Assembly: GCF_003933235.1 (NCBI RefSeq)
Contig: NZ_RWJI01000001.1
Coordinates: 998,001 to 1,062,000, forward strand
From: Sphingorhabdus wooponensis
GTDB taxonomy: Bacteria; Pseudomonadota; Alphaproteobacteria; Sphingomonadales; Sphingomonadaceae
Length of the DNA: 64,000 bases
Direction of reading: 5' to 3'
Below the pieces are notes generated by a model, which saw only the letters and a program-made list of their open reading frames with translations, did not search any database and was not told where the DNA came from. The first letter of the stretch is position 1, and each line of letters opens with the position of its first letter. Shown piece by piece: positions 10,608 to 20,755 of this stretch. The position numbers and the translations under genes were made by a program.

Positions 10608-10639
10608 TTGACTTAACCGCTTTTGTTCTCTAATCGTTC
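10608..10639 (+). promoter_or_regulatory. lexA promoter with overlapping LexA (SOS) operator
   Basis: The sequence shows a -35 TTGACT (10608-10613), a 17-bp spacer and a -10-like TAATCG (10631-10636). A perfect alphaproteobacterial LexA box, GTTC-N7-GTTC (10625-10639), covers the -10. The lexA ATG lies 31 bp after the box. This arrangement predicts autorepression of lexA. An additional GTTC at 10604 is not correctly spaced. Confidence 0.85.
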
Positions 10640-10670
10640 CATTCATGTTCAACAGGATGGAACCCTGAAT

Positions 10671-11354
10671 ATGCTCACCGCGAAACAGCACGAACTGCTT
10701 TTATTCATTAACCAGCGATTGGATGAAAGCGGCATTTCCCCTTCGTTTGAGGAAATGAAAGAGGCGCTTGATCTAAAGAGCAAATCCGGGGTGCACCGTT
10801 TAATCGGTGCGTTGGAAGAACGCGGTTTTATTCGGCGGTTGGCCAACCGCGCGCGCGCGTTAGAGGTGATGAAAATGCCCGAAGGCGGGAATGTGGGCGG
10901 CAATAATGTGGCGCGCTTTGCACCTGTGAAGGAAAGCAAACCGCAAATTCAAATTCCTGTTGCTGCAAATGATGTCATGGAAATTCCACTTCATGGGAAA
11001 ATTGCGGCTGGCGTGCCGATAGAGGCCCTTGAAGGGCAGAATTCATTATCCGTGCCCATGGCATTATTGGGCGCAGGCGAACATTATGCGCTTGAGGTAT
11101 CCGGTGACTCAATGATTGAAGCGGGGATATTGGATGGCGATTATGCCCTCATCCGTAAGGCCAATACGGCGCGCGATGGTGAAATCGTGGTCGCATTGGT
11201 GCGTGGTGAGGAAGCAACATTGAAATATCTGCGCCGTGAAGGTCAGCAGATCCGTCTTGACCCCGCCAATGGTAGCTATGAACCGCAATATTATGCGCCG
11301 CATGAGGTTGAGGTTCAGGGCAAGCTCGCCGGACTGCTCCGCCGATATCATTGA
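10671..11354 (+). CDS. lexA: SOS repressor LexA
   Basis: Represses DNA-damage genes and self-cleaves when RecA is activated. The 227-residue protein has the N-terminal winged helix-turn-helix ([17 protein letters not shown] onward), the Ala-Gly cleavage site at about 113-114 ([11 protein letters not shown]), the catalytic Ser at about 147 in SGDSM and the catalytic Lys at about 185 in EEATLK. The start at 10671 is preferred over a 16-codon extension because LexA proteins begin MLTxKQ and the extension would run into the operator. The extra length over E. coli LexA is a linker before the protease domain, normal in this class. The 3' end overlaps the convergent comEC gene by 7 bp. Confidence 0.97.
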   Translation: MLTAKQHELLLFINQRLDESGISPSFEEMKEALDLKSKSGVHRLIGALEERGFIRRLANRARALEVMKMPEGGNVGGNNVARFAPVKESKPQIQIPVAANDVMEIPLHGKIAAGVPIEALEGQNSLSVPMALLGAGEHYALEVSGDSMIEAGILDGDYALIRKANTARDGEIVVALVRGEEATLKYLRREGQQIRLDPANGSYEPQYYAPHEVEVQGKLAGLLRRYH

Positions 11355-13501
11355 ACTAAGGTCTCAGCCGTACTGCGCGCCTCCAGTGCGGCATGCACCC
11401 AAGGCATATGTCTGTTGCTCTCATTCACTGTGACAACGCGTTGCGCATCCAGATAAAAGGCCAGACCGCCGCTTTGATCTAACAATCGGCGATCCGCTTT
11501 AATCCATTTTGGGCGGCATGATGCTGGCAACCATCGATCACTCACGACGATATCGACGCGCTTACATGCGGCAGCCATCTCCATAGACGGTATCGGATTG
11601 CGTGTTCTGGTGGCCAATAATGTCCACGCGCGATCCTGCCCCATTATAGTAACCACACAATTGTCCAACGTGCATTGGACACCGGACCAGTCCTCAATCA
11701 GCTCTGCTTGCGTATCACTTCCAGCTTTCTCAAAAATCATCCCGCGGACAAAATCACCCGCTTTAGAGCGCAGTAACGCTACTTCACCGTCAGCGCTGAC
11801 TAAGGCTAGATGTTTGCCATCTCCCGTCACGAGAATATCGGGGCGGGGTGCCGTGACCATCGCGATGATGCCAATAGCGCAGGGTAAAACGCCAAAATAG
11901 CGCACGCGCGTTGTCATTAACCCGAATATCAGCGCGCCAATAATGAACGCCCCAAAGGACCATATCGGCATTGCAGGCATCATCGTAACGGCTCCGGGCA
12001 AGCCACTTACCAAATGCGCCAGCGCCAACATCGCGGCAATACCCTGCCCCGCCAGCCACCAAAAGGGTGTCCCCAAGCCAATCACATCGAAGAGTAGCGC
12101 CAATGCTTCCAACGGCATGATGATGAATGTTGTCATCGGTATCGCCACCACATTGGCCAAGGCACCATAAAGCCCCGCCTTATGGAAATGAAACAAGGCG
12201 ATTGGGGTGAGGACAATCTCAATCGCAACGCCGGTCAGGATGAGCGAACCGACCGCCCGCGCCGTCTTGCGAACAAGGCTTTCATCCCGCCGCTCTGTGA
12301 AGCGTTTAACAATTGGCATCTCATGCATGATCACAATGGTCGCAACCGCCGCAAAGCTAAGCTGAAAACTTGGCCCAGTCATAGCCTCGGGCCAAAATAT
12401 CAAGACTATCAACGCTCCGAAGGCCACAAGTCGAATCGTGAGCGCGTTACGTCCCAACGCCAATGCAATCAAGACCAGAAGTGCGGCAATGAAAGATCGT
12501 ACCGTCGGCACTTCGGCCCCAGTCAACAAGGTATATCCCAGCGCGACTAAAGCTGCTGTTGCCGCAGCGACAACGGGGATAGATATTCGTAATGCCAGCC
12601 AAGAGGACAAAGACAATAAGCGGCTGACCGCAATGAATATAAACCCTACCACAGCCGTCACATGCAGCCCGCTAATTGATAGCAAATGCGCCAAGCCGCT
12701 ATCTCGCATGGCTTGTGCATCGGCCAAATCAATATGCCCTTGATCCCCGGTAACCAGTGCTGCGCCTATTCCACCGCTTCCCTGCGGCATGGATTTGAGG
12801 ATATGCTGTGTCAGATTAGCACGCTGCGTAGCGAACCAAGCTTCGCTGTCCGCCTTCTGAAAAAGCTGCACATTTCCTAAAGCTGTTCCCGTCGCGCCAA
12901 TCTGTTGAAACCACGCGCGCCGAGCAAAGTCATATCCGCCCGGCAAAGTTGGCCCAGCAGGCGGCAGAAGCCGCGCACGCAAGCGAATGATCGCGCCTGG
13001 TTGGAAGTCGTCCTGATATTGTTCCGGCGTCAAGTTCACACGCACAAAGGGCGGTAAGTCCGCGTTGTCGCCGGTGGCGAGCCGCAGTCGATAGATATTG
13101 CGCGCGGAGATATTCTCTACTGCCTCAATCTGCCCGTAAAATGCGCCAGTCCATATTTTTCCTAAAACGGGCTGGGCAACGGTCGTTGAACGAAAGGAAA
13201 TCAGGAGAAAACCGATAAAAATCGCAACAGCAGCTATCTGGGCCAAAAGCCGCAACCGGCTATATCGCGGCGCCAATGTCCCAAGAAACAACAAAGAGGC
13301 GCAGGACATTGCCAATCCCATCCACGCAGAACTTCCAAAAACTTGCCAGAATGCAACGCCGAATCCGATACCAACTGGCAGCCATAAGGGTAATTGGTCA
13401 CGTTCACGGTCGAGCCAGTTTTCCAGAACCGCAAACAGTGTAATTGGTTGACTGAACCAGACGTTTCCGTCCGTAACAAAATTGCCAATTTTCTGTTTCA
13501 C
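11348..13501 (-). CDS. comEC: ComEC/Rec2-family inner-membrane DNA-uptake channel
   Basis: Channel protein for single-stranded DNA entry during natural transformation. The 717-residue protein has N-terminal membrane helices and a DUF4131-type soluble region (residues about 90-200). The competence-domain signature follows ([16 protein letters not shown], then [14 protein letters not shown]), with about eight further helices. The C-terminal soluble domain lacks an obvious metallo-beta-lactamase HxHxDH motif, so the nuclease-like part appears degenerate, as in many alphaproteobacteria. No other competence genes are in view, so active transformation is not shown. Convergent with lexA, overlapping by 7 bp. 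The start codon is uncertain. Confidence 0.9.
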   Translation of the reverse strand: MKQKIGNFVTDGNVWFSQPITLFAVLENWLDRERDQLPLWLPVGIGFGVAFWQVFGSSAWMGLAMSCASLLFLGTLAPRYSRLRLLAQIAAVAIFIGFLLISFRSTTVAQPVLGKIWTGAFYGQIEAVENISARNIYRLRLATGDNADLPPFVRVNLTPEQYQDDFQPGAIIRLRARLLPPAGPTLPGGYDFARRAWFQQIGATGTALGNVQLFQKADSEAWFATQRANLTQHILKSMPQGSGGIGAALVTGDQGHIDLADAQAMRDSGLAHLLSISGLHVTAVVGFIFIAVSRLLSLSSWLALRISIPVVAAATAALVALGYTLLTGAEVPTVRSFIAALLVLIALALGRNALTIRLVAFGALIVLIFWPEAMTGPSFQLSFAAVATIVIMHEMPIVKRFTERRDESLVRKTARAVGSLILTGVAIEIVLTPIALFHFHKAGLYGALANVVAIPMTTFIIMPLEALALLFDVIGLGTPFWWLAGQGIAAMLALAHLVSGLPGAVTMMPAMPIWSFGAFIIGALIFGLMTTRVRYFGVLPCAIGIIAMVTAPRPDILVTGDGKHLALVSADGEVALLRSKAGDFVRGMIFEKAGSDTQAELIEDWSGVQCTLDNCVVTIMGQDRAWTLLATRTRNPIPSMEMAAACKRVDIVVSDRWLPASCRPKWIKADRRLLDQSGGLAFYLDAQRVVTVNESNRHMPWVHAALEARSTAETLVQ

Positions 13502-13752
13502 AACAGCCGCTTAACATCAAAGAGAGAAAGCGCAATTTATCTATGATACAGAAGCTATTGTTTGCCTTGACGCCCATAGAATTTCCTATCATTGGGCTAC
13601 CCAACGACATAGCCATTTTCTCCCCAAGAAATATTGGTATTTAAACGACTTTAGATTGTCGTCACGGGCGTCTCCTGAGTCCCGTATCATAAGAAAACAT
13701 GCCTTTCTAAAGGGCAGACCGGTATATATATTAGTAGATATGGAGTTTGATA

Positions 13753-15039
13753 ATGGCCGATAAAAACGCGACGCTCACCGTTGGCGACACCAGCTATGAC
13801 TTGCCCATTATGAAGGGTACAGAAGGCCCTGACGTAATCGACATACGCAAACTTTACGGGGCTTCGGACCATTTCACTTTTGACCCTGGGTTCACATCAA
13901 CGGCGAGCTGCGAATCCGCGCTTACTTTTATTGATGGTGACAAGGGCATCCTTCTGCATCGTGGATACTCCATCGAAGAACTGTCCGAGCAGTCGAGCTT
14001 TATGGAAGTGTCTTATCTGCTGCTGAACGGTGAACTGCCAAATAAAGAACAACTCAACACTTTCAGCCATACAATTTCCCGGCACACCATGCTGCACGAG
14101 CAATTGGCAACATTTTACCGTGGTTTCCGCCGCGATGCGCACCCGATGGCCATCATGTGCGGTGTGGTCGGCGCTCTTTCCGCATTTTACCATGACTCAA
14201 CGGACATTAGTGACCCAACACACCGGATGATTTCAAGCCATCGCTTGATCGCGAAGATGCCGACAATTGCAGCCATGGCCTATAAATATTCAGTCGGGCA
14301 GCCATTTGTCTATCCAGACAATAATCTGTCTTACACTGGCAATTTCCTGCGTATGACCTTTGGTGTGCCAGCTGAAAAATATGAGGTAAACCCTGTCATC
14401 GAGCGCGCAATGGATCGTATTTTTATCCTCCATGCGGACCATGAGCAGAATGCGTCGACATCAACAGTTCGCCTTGCAGGGTCATCTGGTGCCAATCCGT
14501 TTGCGTGCATCGCCGCCGGTATCGCTTGCCTGTGGGGCCCTGCCCATGGCGGTGCGAATGAGGCTGCATTGAACATGCTGCGCGAAATCGGAACGCCTGA
14601 CCGTATCCCACATTATATTGAGCGGGCGAAGGACAAGAATGATCCGTTCCGTTTAATGGGCTTTGGCCACCGTGTTTATAAAAATTATGACCCGCGCGCT
14701 TCGGTTATGCAAAAGACCGTACGTGAGGTTCTGACCGAACTGAACATCAGCGATCCTATTTTCGACGTTGCGATGCAGCTGGAAGAAATGGCTTTGAACG
14801 ATCCTTACTTCATTGAGAAGAAGCTGTTCCCGAACGTCGACTTCTATTCTGGTATCATCCTGTCGGCTATTGGTTTCCCGACCGAAATGTTCACCGTATT
14901 GTTTGCGCTATCCCGGACCGTAGGTTGGGTTGCGCAGTGGAACGAAATGATTTCGGATCCAGCACAGAAAATTGGTCGTCCGCGTCAGTTGTATACAGGA
15001 CCAAATCACCGTCCTTACCCAAGCTTAGACGCACGCTGA
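13753..15039 (+). CDS. gltA: Citrate synthase (type II, hexameric family)
   Basis: Condenses acetyl-CoA and oxaloacetate into citrate, entry to the TCA cycle. The 428-residue protein has catalytic His in [12 protein letters not shown], the second His in [14 protein letters not shown], and Asp in DFYSG, with the N-terminal small domain of the NADH-sensitive Gram-negative form. The ATG at 13753 follows GGAG at 13742; an in-frame TTG two codons earlier is less likely. Monocistronic: a 251-bp spacer separates it from divergent comEC, and a hairpin follows its stop. Confidence 0.97.
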   Translation: MADKNATLTVGDTSYDLPIMKGTEGPDVIDIRKLYGASDHFTFDPGFTSTASCESALTFIDGDKGILLHRGYSIEELSEQSSFMEVSYLLLNGELPNKEQLNTFSHTISRHTMLHEQLATFYRGFRRDAHPMAIMCGVVGALSAFYHDSTDISDPTHRMISSHRLIAKMPTIAAMAYKYSVGQPFVYPDNNLSYTGNFLRMTFGVPAEKYEVNPVIERAMDRIFILHADHEQNASTSTVRLAGSSGANPFACIAAGIACLWGPAHGGANEAALNMLREIGTPDRIPHYIERAKDKNDPFRLMGFGHRVYKNYDPRASVMQKTVREVLTELNISDPIFDVAMQLEEMALNDPYFIEKKLFPNVDFYSGIILSAIGFPTEMFTVLFALSRTVGWVAQWNEMISDPAQKIGRPRQLYTGPNHRPYPSLDAR

Positions 15040-15053
15040 ATCATATCGGGGGG

Positions 15054-15081
15054 GGCGGAGCGTAATTATTACGCCTCCGCC
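15054..15081 (+). terminator. Strong hairpin after gltA
   Basis: GGCGGAG (15054-15060) pairs with CTCCGCC (15075-15081), extended inward by CGTAAT/ATTACG with a single bulged C. It starts 15 bp after the gltA stop. There is no U-run behind it, so it may act as an mRNA 3' stabiliser or a bidirectional terminator for the convergent gene ending at 15129. Confidence 0.55.
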
Positions 15082-15128
15082 TTCGACAGCCAAGGCGGCT
15101 TCCATATAGCGTTGATGCTTATGTATGC

Positions 15129-16346
15129 TTAATGTGGCGTTTTGTCGCCGCGCTTCACACTTGCGATGATCAGAACGCAGAGTTGCAATGTCATAATCCA
15201 CTGCAAAGCCAACGTTATTCCGATTGTTGCAGTGCCGATAATGGCCAGTAACGCAAAAGCAGCAGGTGAATGCAGCAATTGCCTCGCCTCATTAGGCAAT
15301 TCCATTTTTTGGGTAAGATAGGCGAGCGAAGCCACTGCAAACGCCGCAAATAAGCCATTGTAATCATAAGATGTCGCCACATATGCGCTGCCAAACATAG
15401 CCAATATGATCAGCGCCCAGGTAATAATAGACAGGCTTTGTATATGATCACTACCATCGGCATCATCGGTTACCGCCAAGCGTAATGCGTTCGCCGCGAT
15501 GGACAGAAAGACTGCTATGCTCGCGGCGGTGGCTAGGTTCTCAACCCCCAACGCTACTGCTACTAATGCTATCGCAGTACTTGCGAATTTGGTTGCAGTT
15601 ACCGCCTTGGGACTCTGCCAGATAAAAGGCACTATACGCGCAAGGATTGGGCCAAATAATTTTGCCTCAACATAGCCTGCTCGGCTTGCCACGCGCCGGC
15701 GAAGTATCTGTCGATTGAGTTCTGAAAAGTCCTGCGCGCCCGTCAAGACGGTCAGTGTGCCGTTGTGAACATGTTGTTGCGACAATGGACGAAACGGAAC
15801 TTTAGCCAGTAACGCCTGCCGCAATAATGATGATATGATGCTCCAGTCTTCTGGCAGGTCACGCAGCATAGCAAGAGCGTCATATCCCACAACCGAGATG
15901 CCTGCCCACCGCGTATTGATATCAATACGTTCAAACGCACGATTTTCGTCACGGCCATCAATGGTTGCAATGAAATTGTCGCTGGATTTGAGAAGCGTCT
16001 CTATCAAGCCCAATTGCACATATAACTGCCCCGATTGCACCCATATGCGATCGTCAGAATTCATGTGACGCAGTATGTCAACGCCAGTACGAACAAAATC
16101 AACCGTCAGCTTGCGGGCGCGGCAACGATCGGCGAGCGCGATTAACGAACCGTCGATATTTTCGACTTCAATCAAAAAGCTATGAATACCGGCGCGCGCG
16201 AGCGTCGATATCTGATATTCAATCAAGGACTGCCCAGCCAAGTCGGGGCGCCCGACACCATTGGGTGCATCCTGCCCGCTACCATCATCACCCGCGACGC
16301 AGAGCAAAGCAGTTGTTGGGAAATTCGGATTTCGGACGGAGAGCAT
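15129..16346 (-). CDS. Degenerate nucleotidyltransferase-like domain joined to a multi-helix membrane domain
   Basis: Not firmly recognised. The 405-residue protein starts MLSVRNPNFPTTALLCVAG. The first ~210 residues have the rhythm of a sugar-nucleotide transferase (SLIEYQISTLARAGIHSFLI, later TIDGRDENRAFERI), although the Gly-rich nucleotide loop is not canonical. The remaining ~190 residues form about six hydrophobic segments. The layout recalls bifunctional cytidylyltransferase/CDP-alcohol phosphotransferases, but the required D-x2-DG-x2-AR motif is absent, so lipid-head-group chemistry is only a guess. The 23-codon upstream extension is rejected because it lacks a ribosome site. It is divergent from the coiled-coil gene at 16548, and its 3' end faces gltA. 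Confidence 0.6.
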   Translation of the reverse strand: MLSVRNPNFPTTALLCVAGDDGSGQDAPNGVGRPDLAGQSLIEYQISTLARAGIHSFLIEVENIDGSLIALADRCRARKLTVDFVRTGVDILRHMNSDDRIWVQSGQLYVQLGLIETLLKSSDNFIATIDGRDENRAFERIDINTRWAGISVVGYDALAMLRDLPEDWSIISSLLRQALLAKVPFRPLSQQHVHNGTLTVLTGAQDFSELNRQILRRRVASRAGYVEAKLFGPILARIVPFIWQSPKAVTATKFASTAIALVAVALGVENLATAASIAVFLSIAANALRLAVTDDADGSDHIQSLSIITWALIILAMFGSAYVATSYDYNGLFAAFAVASLAYLTQKMELPNEARQLLHSPAAFALLAIIGTATIGITLALQWIMTLQLCVLIIASVKRGDKTPH

Positions 16347-16547
16347 GCTTCCGATATGAATGATAACGCAGTTTTGCCAACAGAAAAAAAGCTGAGTGCT
16401 AACGGAAATGCGCAAAACCTTATATTTCCGTAATCATATTGCCTTGGCTGACGCGCAAAACCCTTGAGAGCATTGCGATTTCATTTCCCTTTCCGTTATA
16501 TGTTAAGTTTGCGTTTCGCTCACCGAATAATGTGTTAAATAGAGAAT

Positions 16548-18839
16548 ATGACTTCACGCTCCAAAATCGTCGGCTTGAACCGCGAAATCCCTGAAACCGA
16601 TCAAGAGACGGCCTTGCCGCCAACAATCGGCAGTGCCGAAGGCGCTACCGAGAACGATCAATCAGTGGATTATGATTATGATGATAACGCCGACGAAACG
16701 ACGCATCGCTTAGGTATTGGGCACTACATTGCCCCCACCTTACTATTGTCGGCCTTTATCGGATGGTCAGCGTTTTTTGGTTTAACCCATTGGTCTGAAG
16801 CCCAATTCGCGATGACTAATGATCGGATTGTGACGTTGATCGTCACATGGGCTGTTCCTACGCTTTTAATTGCTGTCCTGTGGTTACTTGTTATGCGCAA
16901 CAGCAGCCGTGAAGCCATACGCTTTGGTAAAGTGGCAAACATGTTGCGGACCGAAAGCGATGCTTTGGCAATCCGCATGCGGACGGTGAATGAAGAGATA
17001 GCCCTCGCACGCCAATTTCTGTCACAAAATGCGCGTGAACTCGAAACAGTGGGGCGTCAGTCTTCGAAAAATCTCGTGGACTCCGCACAATTGCTAACAG
17101 CTGCGCTCGCCGATAGCGATGAAAAAGCCAAAATCCTAGAATCGGTGAGCAACGCCGCCAACACAAATTTGGAACAGCTCCGGAAACATTTGCCAGTTGT
17201 GACGAGCGCTGCAAAAGATGTGAGCAACCAGATTGGAAGCGCAGGTAATGACGCGCAGGTTCAGATTAAAACCCTGATTGCGGCCCTCGAACGCGTAAGC
17301 GATGCCGGTAAGTCGGTAAGCGAATATATTGAGAATGTCGAAACCCGTGCGGACGACTTGTCCGTCCGGCTCGCGCATTCCCTGAACGAGAATGTAAAAC
17401 TGCTGGATGATACCAGCAGTGAAGCGCTCAACCGAACTGCCGAAATGGCAACTCTTATGGACAGCGCCGCACAAGCAATTTCCAGCGGCATCGCGCAAGC
17501 ATCCAGCGAAGTCGACGCTGTCATTGCACGCAGTAAAGCGCAAATCCTGGCCAATCTCGCCGATTTACGTCGGGCTTTGGGTAACATTGAAGCCCAATCC
17601 GGTCAGGAAGAGGCGCGGATTCAGGCCATGATCGCGAATATTAGCGAACATATTCAAGACAGTGCTGCGCACATTTCAGAAATTGACCGCGCAGCAACAG
17701 ACCAAACGGCAAAGCTTGCATTTGCCGTATCGGCGCTGGGCGAAAGCACCCGCTCGGTAGGAAGCGCGCTTTTGGATAACCAATTGACCACCGCTAGCTT
17801 ACTGGAACAATCGGACAAGCTGATCGGGTCACTTAGCACCGCCAATTTGGAAATTGGTCATAAGATTCCTGCCGCGATGGACAGCGTAAACGCGCGCATG
17901 ACACAAGGCATCGAGCAAGTGAATGCGGCCCTTGCTGCGGCCGAGACGCTCGACAATATCAGCGACGGAACGCTTGAAAAACTCAATGAAATTGAGCACT
18001 CGATTTCCGCGCAACGCGACGCTGTTGGTGCGCTGATGGCTGAAAGTGATGCACATTTTGCCGCACGCCATGACCAAGTCGATGCTCTTGGCGCTGCGCT
18101 CAAGCAAACGCAGGCCCTGTTGCAGGACATGTCGGATCAGGCGAATGGCAATTTGGTCACTTCTTTGCTCCGCGTGCGTGAAACCACGCGTGCTGCTGCA
18201 GAAAGTAGCCGTAAGATCCTCGACGAAGAACTGGCGCATATCGCGGACCAGTTGACGGAACAAAACCGGACGGCTTTAGCCAATGCATTGGATGCACAAG
18301 TTGCATCGATGAATGAAGTGGTGAACGAGGCGATTACGCGCAACATCGCATTGTCGGAAACCGCGTCTTCCTTGGTTGCCAAGCAGCTCGGCGAGCTCAA
18401 TGAGATGACGACAAGCCTTGAAAGCCGGATTGCAGATACGATCAACAGCTTTGAAACAATCCAAGATGATAGCTTTGCTCGCCGTATGGTTATTTTGACC
18501 GAGTCTTTGAACTCGACCGCTATCGACGTTACGAAGATATTGTCCAATGACGTCACCGACACCGCCTGGGCAGCTTATTTAAAGGGCGACCGGGGCGTGT
18601 TTACGCGACGCGTAGTGCGCTTGCTGGACTCACGTGAGGCAAAGATTATTGCCAAACATTATGCCGATGACAACGAATTCCGCGAACATGTGAACCGTTA
18701 CGTCCATGATTTCGAAGGAATCATGCGCCTGTTGCTTAGCACGCGTGATGGCAATGCGATTGGCGTCACATTGCTATCGTCCGATATTGGCAAGCTTTAC
18801 GTAGCGCTGGCACAAGCCATTGAGCGGCTCCGCAAATAA
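16548..18839 (+). CDS. Two-helix membrane protein with a very long coiled coil, TipN-like polarity factor candidate
   Basis: The 763-residue protein has an acidic N-terminal patch (residues 41-50), two membrane helices (about 59-80 and 93-116) and then ~530 residues of Ala/Glu/Gln/Ser-rich, almost proline-free sequence that should form a long coiled coil. It ends in a compact ~100-residue domain (about 660-763) containing YLKGDRGVFTRR, REHVNRYVHDFEGIM and LLSSDIGKLYVALAQAIERL. Two N-terminal helices plus a giant coiled coil is the architecture of Caulobacter TipN and rhizobial growth-pole proteins; the link is inferred from architecture, not proven homology. Automated annotation often calls such proteins ATPases, but no Walker motif is visible. 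The stop is 3 bp from the convergent DUF1467 gene. Confidence 0.65.
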   Translation: MTSRSKIVGLNREIPETDQETALPPTIGSAEGATENDQSVDYDYDDNADETTHRLGIGHYIAPTLLLSAFIGWSAFFGLTHWSEAQFAMTNDRIVTLIVTWAVPTLLIAVLWLLVMRNSSREAIRFGKVANMLRTESDALAIRMRTVNEEIALARQFLSQNARELETVGRQSSKNLVDSAQLLTAALADSDEKAKILESVSNAANTNLEQLRKHLPVVTSAAKDVSNQIGSAGNDAQVQIKTLIAALERVSDAGKSVSEYIENVETRADDLSVRLAHSLNENVKLLDDTSSEALNRTAEMATLMDSAAQAISSGIAQASSEVDAVIARSKAQILANLADLRRALGNIEAQSGQEEARIQAMIANISEHIQDSAAHISEIDRAATDQTAKLAFAVSALGESTRSVGSALLDNQLTTASLLEQSDKLIGSLSTANLEIGHKIPAAMDSVNARMTQGIEQVNAALAAAETLDNISDGTLEKLNEIEHSISAQRDAVGALMAESDAHFAARHDQVDALGAALKQTQALLQDMSDQANGNLVTSLLRVRETTRAAAESSRKILDEELAHIADQLTEQNRTALANALDAQVASMNEVVNEAITRNIALSETASSLVAKQLGELNEMTTSLESRIADTINSFETIQDDSFARRMVILTESLNSTAIDVTKILSNDVTDTAWAAYLKGDRGVFTRRVVRLLDSREAKIIAKHYADDNEFREHVNRYVHDFEGIMRLLLSTRDGNAIGVTLLSSDIGKLYVALAQAIERLRK

Positions 18840-18842
18840 GGC

Positions 18843-19115
18843 TTAAACGGGTGGGTTAAACAAACCGTCAAAACTGTCCCGATTTATCCAGCCATAGCTA
18901 TAATTGACGTAATACAGCGCAAACAAAGCAGCGGACAGCATTGTCGTTCGCAGCAATATTTTTCGTGGCTGAAAATTACCCGGCGCGCTGTCCGCTTGGC
19001 CAGGTGTCTTTGGAAGGCCGAGTTCGTCATGTGTGCGTACGCCAATCGGCAAAATGACGAACGCGGTCATCACCCAAAATAGCAAATAAATGGCAATAAT
19101 CGAGGTCCAGGTCAT
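18843..19115 (-). CDS. DUF1467 family membrane protein
   Basis: The 90-residue protein has two membrane helices (about residues 5-25 and 58-75) around a polar loop with GVRTHDELGLPKTPGQADSAP, the recognisable DUF1467 block. Function unknown. In alphaproteobacteria it is regularly the last gene of the nuo-birA-coaX-rnj cluster, as here, and its ATG overlaps the rnj stop (ATGA). It ends 3 bp from the convergent coiled-coil gene. Confidence 0.85.
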   Translation of the reverse strand: MTWTSIIAIYLLFWVMTAFVILPIGVRTHDELGLPKTPGQADSAPGNFQPRKILLRTTMLSAALFALYYVNYSYGWINRDSFDGLFNPPV

Positions 19116-20755
19116 GCGGTCTCCACTATTAAAACATCCACAATAGGTTTTTTGCCCGTCCAGCTTACCGCCACACGGCGAACGGCTAAACGTACAGTTT
19201 CGCGCAACTTGTCATAGTCACCACGATGGTCTTTCACGGCTTTCACCGCAGCAGCTGTGGCCTCTTCCAGAAAATCTTCAAGATCTTCCTCAATTGGTAC
19301 ACCATGCAAACGGATCTCAGGGTTGCCTAGCATCCGGTCTTTAGCATCCAGCGCGAAGGCTACTGAAATCAGCCCATACCATGAAAGGCGGCGACGTTCG
19401 TTCAACGTGGCACCATCGGCCGCAATGATGGTGTCGCCATCAAGGATCAAACGGCCAGTGCGTTCTTTACCAATGATTTTCGGTTCGCCAGGCGCAAGGC
19501 GCACCACATCACCATTGGACTGCACAACGGCCTTTGGAACGCCGTGCGCACGCGCGAAGCGTGCTTGTTCCGCCATATGCCGGCGCTCACCATGTACGGG
19601 AATCAAGATTTCTGGCCGAACCCAGTCATACAGCGCGGCAAGCTCTGGCTGACCTGGGTGGCCGGACACATGGACATGCGCCTGCTTTTCCGTGACCGTC
19701 AGAATGTTGCGTTCGGCAAGCTTGTTCATAATTACACCAATGGCGATTTCATTGCCCGGTATCTGCTTCGAAGAGAAAATGACTGTGTCGCCTTCTTGCA
19801 GTTTCACGGGGTGGTTGCCCTCGGATATGCGCGCCAAAGCGGCCCGCGCCTCGCCCTGCCCGCCCGTCGCGACGACCATAACGTCGTGCCGCGGCAGGCT
19901 ATCAACGCTTTCCATATCCACCGTCTTTGGCATGTCTTTTAAATAGCCATTCGCCTGCGCCGCTTCAATAATGCGGTGCAGCGAGCGGCCCGCAAAACAT
20001 AGGGTGCGGCCGCTTTCGCGTGCTACCTCGCTTAAGGTCTGCAATCGCGCTGCGTTAGAGGCGAAGGTGGTTACAACCACCCTGCCCTTGGCAGCCTTAA
20101 CGGACTTGAGCAGATCATCTTTAACGCTGCCTTCGCTGCCGCTGGTTTCTGGATTAAAGACGTTGGTGGAATCACACACCATCGCCAACACTTTGCTGTC
20201 GCCAATCGCAGTCAGAGTTTCTTGGGTCGATGGTGTGCCCAATACAGGGCTAGGGTCCAGTTTCCAGTCACCCGTGTGGAAAATCTTTCCGTAAGGCGTA
20301 TTGATGAGGCAAGCACTCATCTCAAGGATTGAATGCGCTAAGGTGACGAATTTGAAGTCGAACGGCCCCAACGTAAACGCACCCTCCATCGGGATTACGT
20401 TTAGCTCCACAATGTCGGCGATGCCTTCTTCTTCCAACTTGCCGCGAATGAGTGTTGCCGTGAACGGTGTTGCATAGAGCGGCACGCCCAAATCGGCGGC
20501 AAAATAGGCAACTGCGCCAATATGGTCTTCATGGCCATGCGTCAGCACGATACCCAACAAGTCATCCTTGCGCTTTTCAATAAATTCCAGATCAGGCAGA
20601 ACAAGATCAATTCCGGGATATTCCGAATTTGCAAAGGTTAGGCCCAAGTCGACCATCACCCATTTTCCCTCGCAACCATATAAATTGACGTTCATTCCAA
20701 TTTCGTTGGATCCGCCAAGGGCAAGGAAAAGCAGTTCATTTTTTGGGGTCGTCAT
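19112..20755 (-). CDS. rnj: Ribonuclease J
   Basis: Metallo-beta-lactamase/beta-CASP ribonuclease with endonuclease and 5' exonuclease activity, used in mRNA decay and rRNA maturation. The 547-residue protein has the metal motif [12 protein letters not shown] near residue 75, [15 protein letters not shown] and the beta-CASP segment with [11 protein letters not shown] and IPVHGERRH. Length matches bacterial RNase J. It overlaps coaX by 4 bp upstream and DUF1467 by 4 bp downstream, so it is translated as part of the nuo-distal gene group. Confidence 0.95.
   Translation of the reverse strand: MTTPKNELLFLALGGSNEIGMNVNLYGCEGKWVMVDLGLTFANSEYPGIDLVLPDLEFIEKRKDDLLGIVLTHGHEDHIGAVAYFAADLGVPLYATPFTATLIRGKLEEEGIADIVELNVIPMEGAFTLGPFDFKFVTLAHSILEMSACLINTPYGKIFHTGDWKLDPSPVLGTPSTQETLTAIGDSKVLAMVCDSTNVFNPETSGSEGSVKDDLLKSVKAAKGRVVVTTFASNAARLQTLSEVARESGRTLCFAGRSLHRIIEAAQANGYLKDMPKTVDMESVDSLPRHDVMVVATGGQGEARAALARISEGNHPVKLQEGDTVIFSSKQIPGNEIAIGVIMNKLAERNILTVTEKQAHVHVSGHPGQPELAALYDWVRPEILIPVHGERRHMAEQARFARAHGVPKAVVQSNGDVVRLAPGEPKIIGKERTGRLILDGDTIIAADGATLNERRRLSWYGLISVAFALDAKDRMLGNPEIRLHGVPIEEDLEDFLEEATAAAVKAVKDHRGDYDKLRETVRLAVRRVAVSWTGKKPIVDVLIVETA

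Noticed and set aside
13502-13752. Small genes in the comEC-gltA spacer
   Set aside because: The short frames there overlap gene starts, lack ribosome sites and have no recognisable content; the spacer is most likely just divergent promoters.
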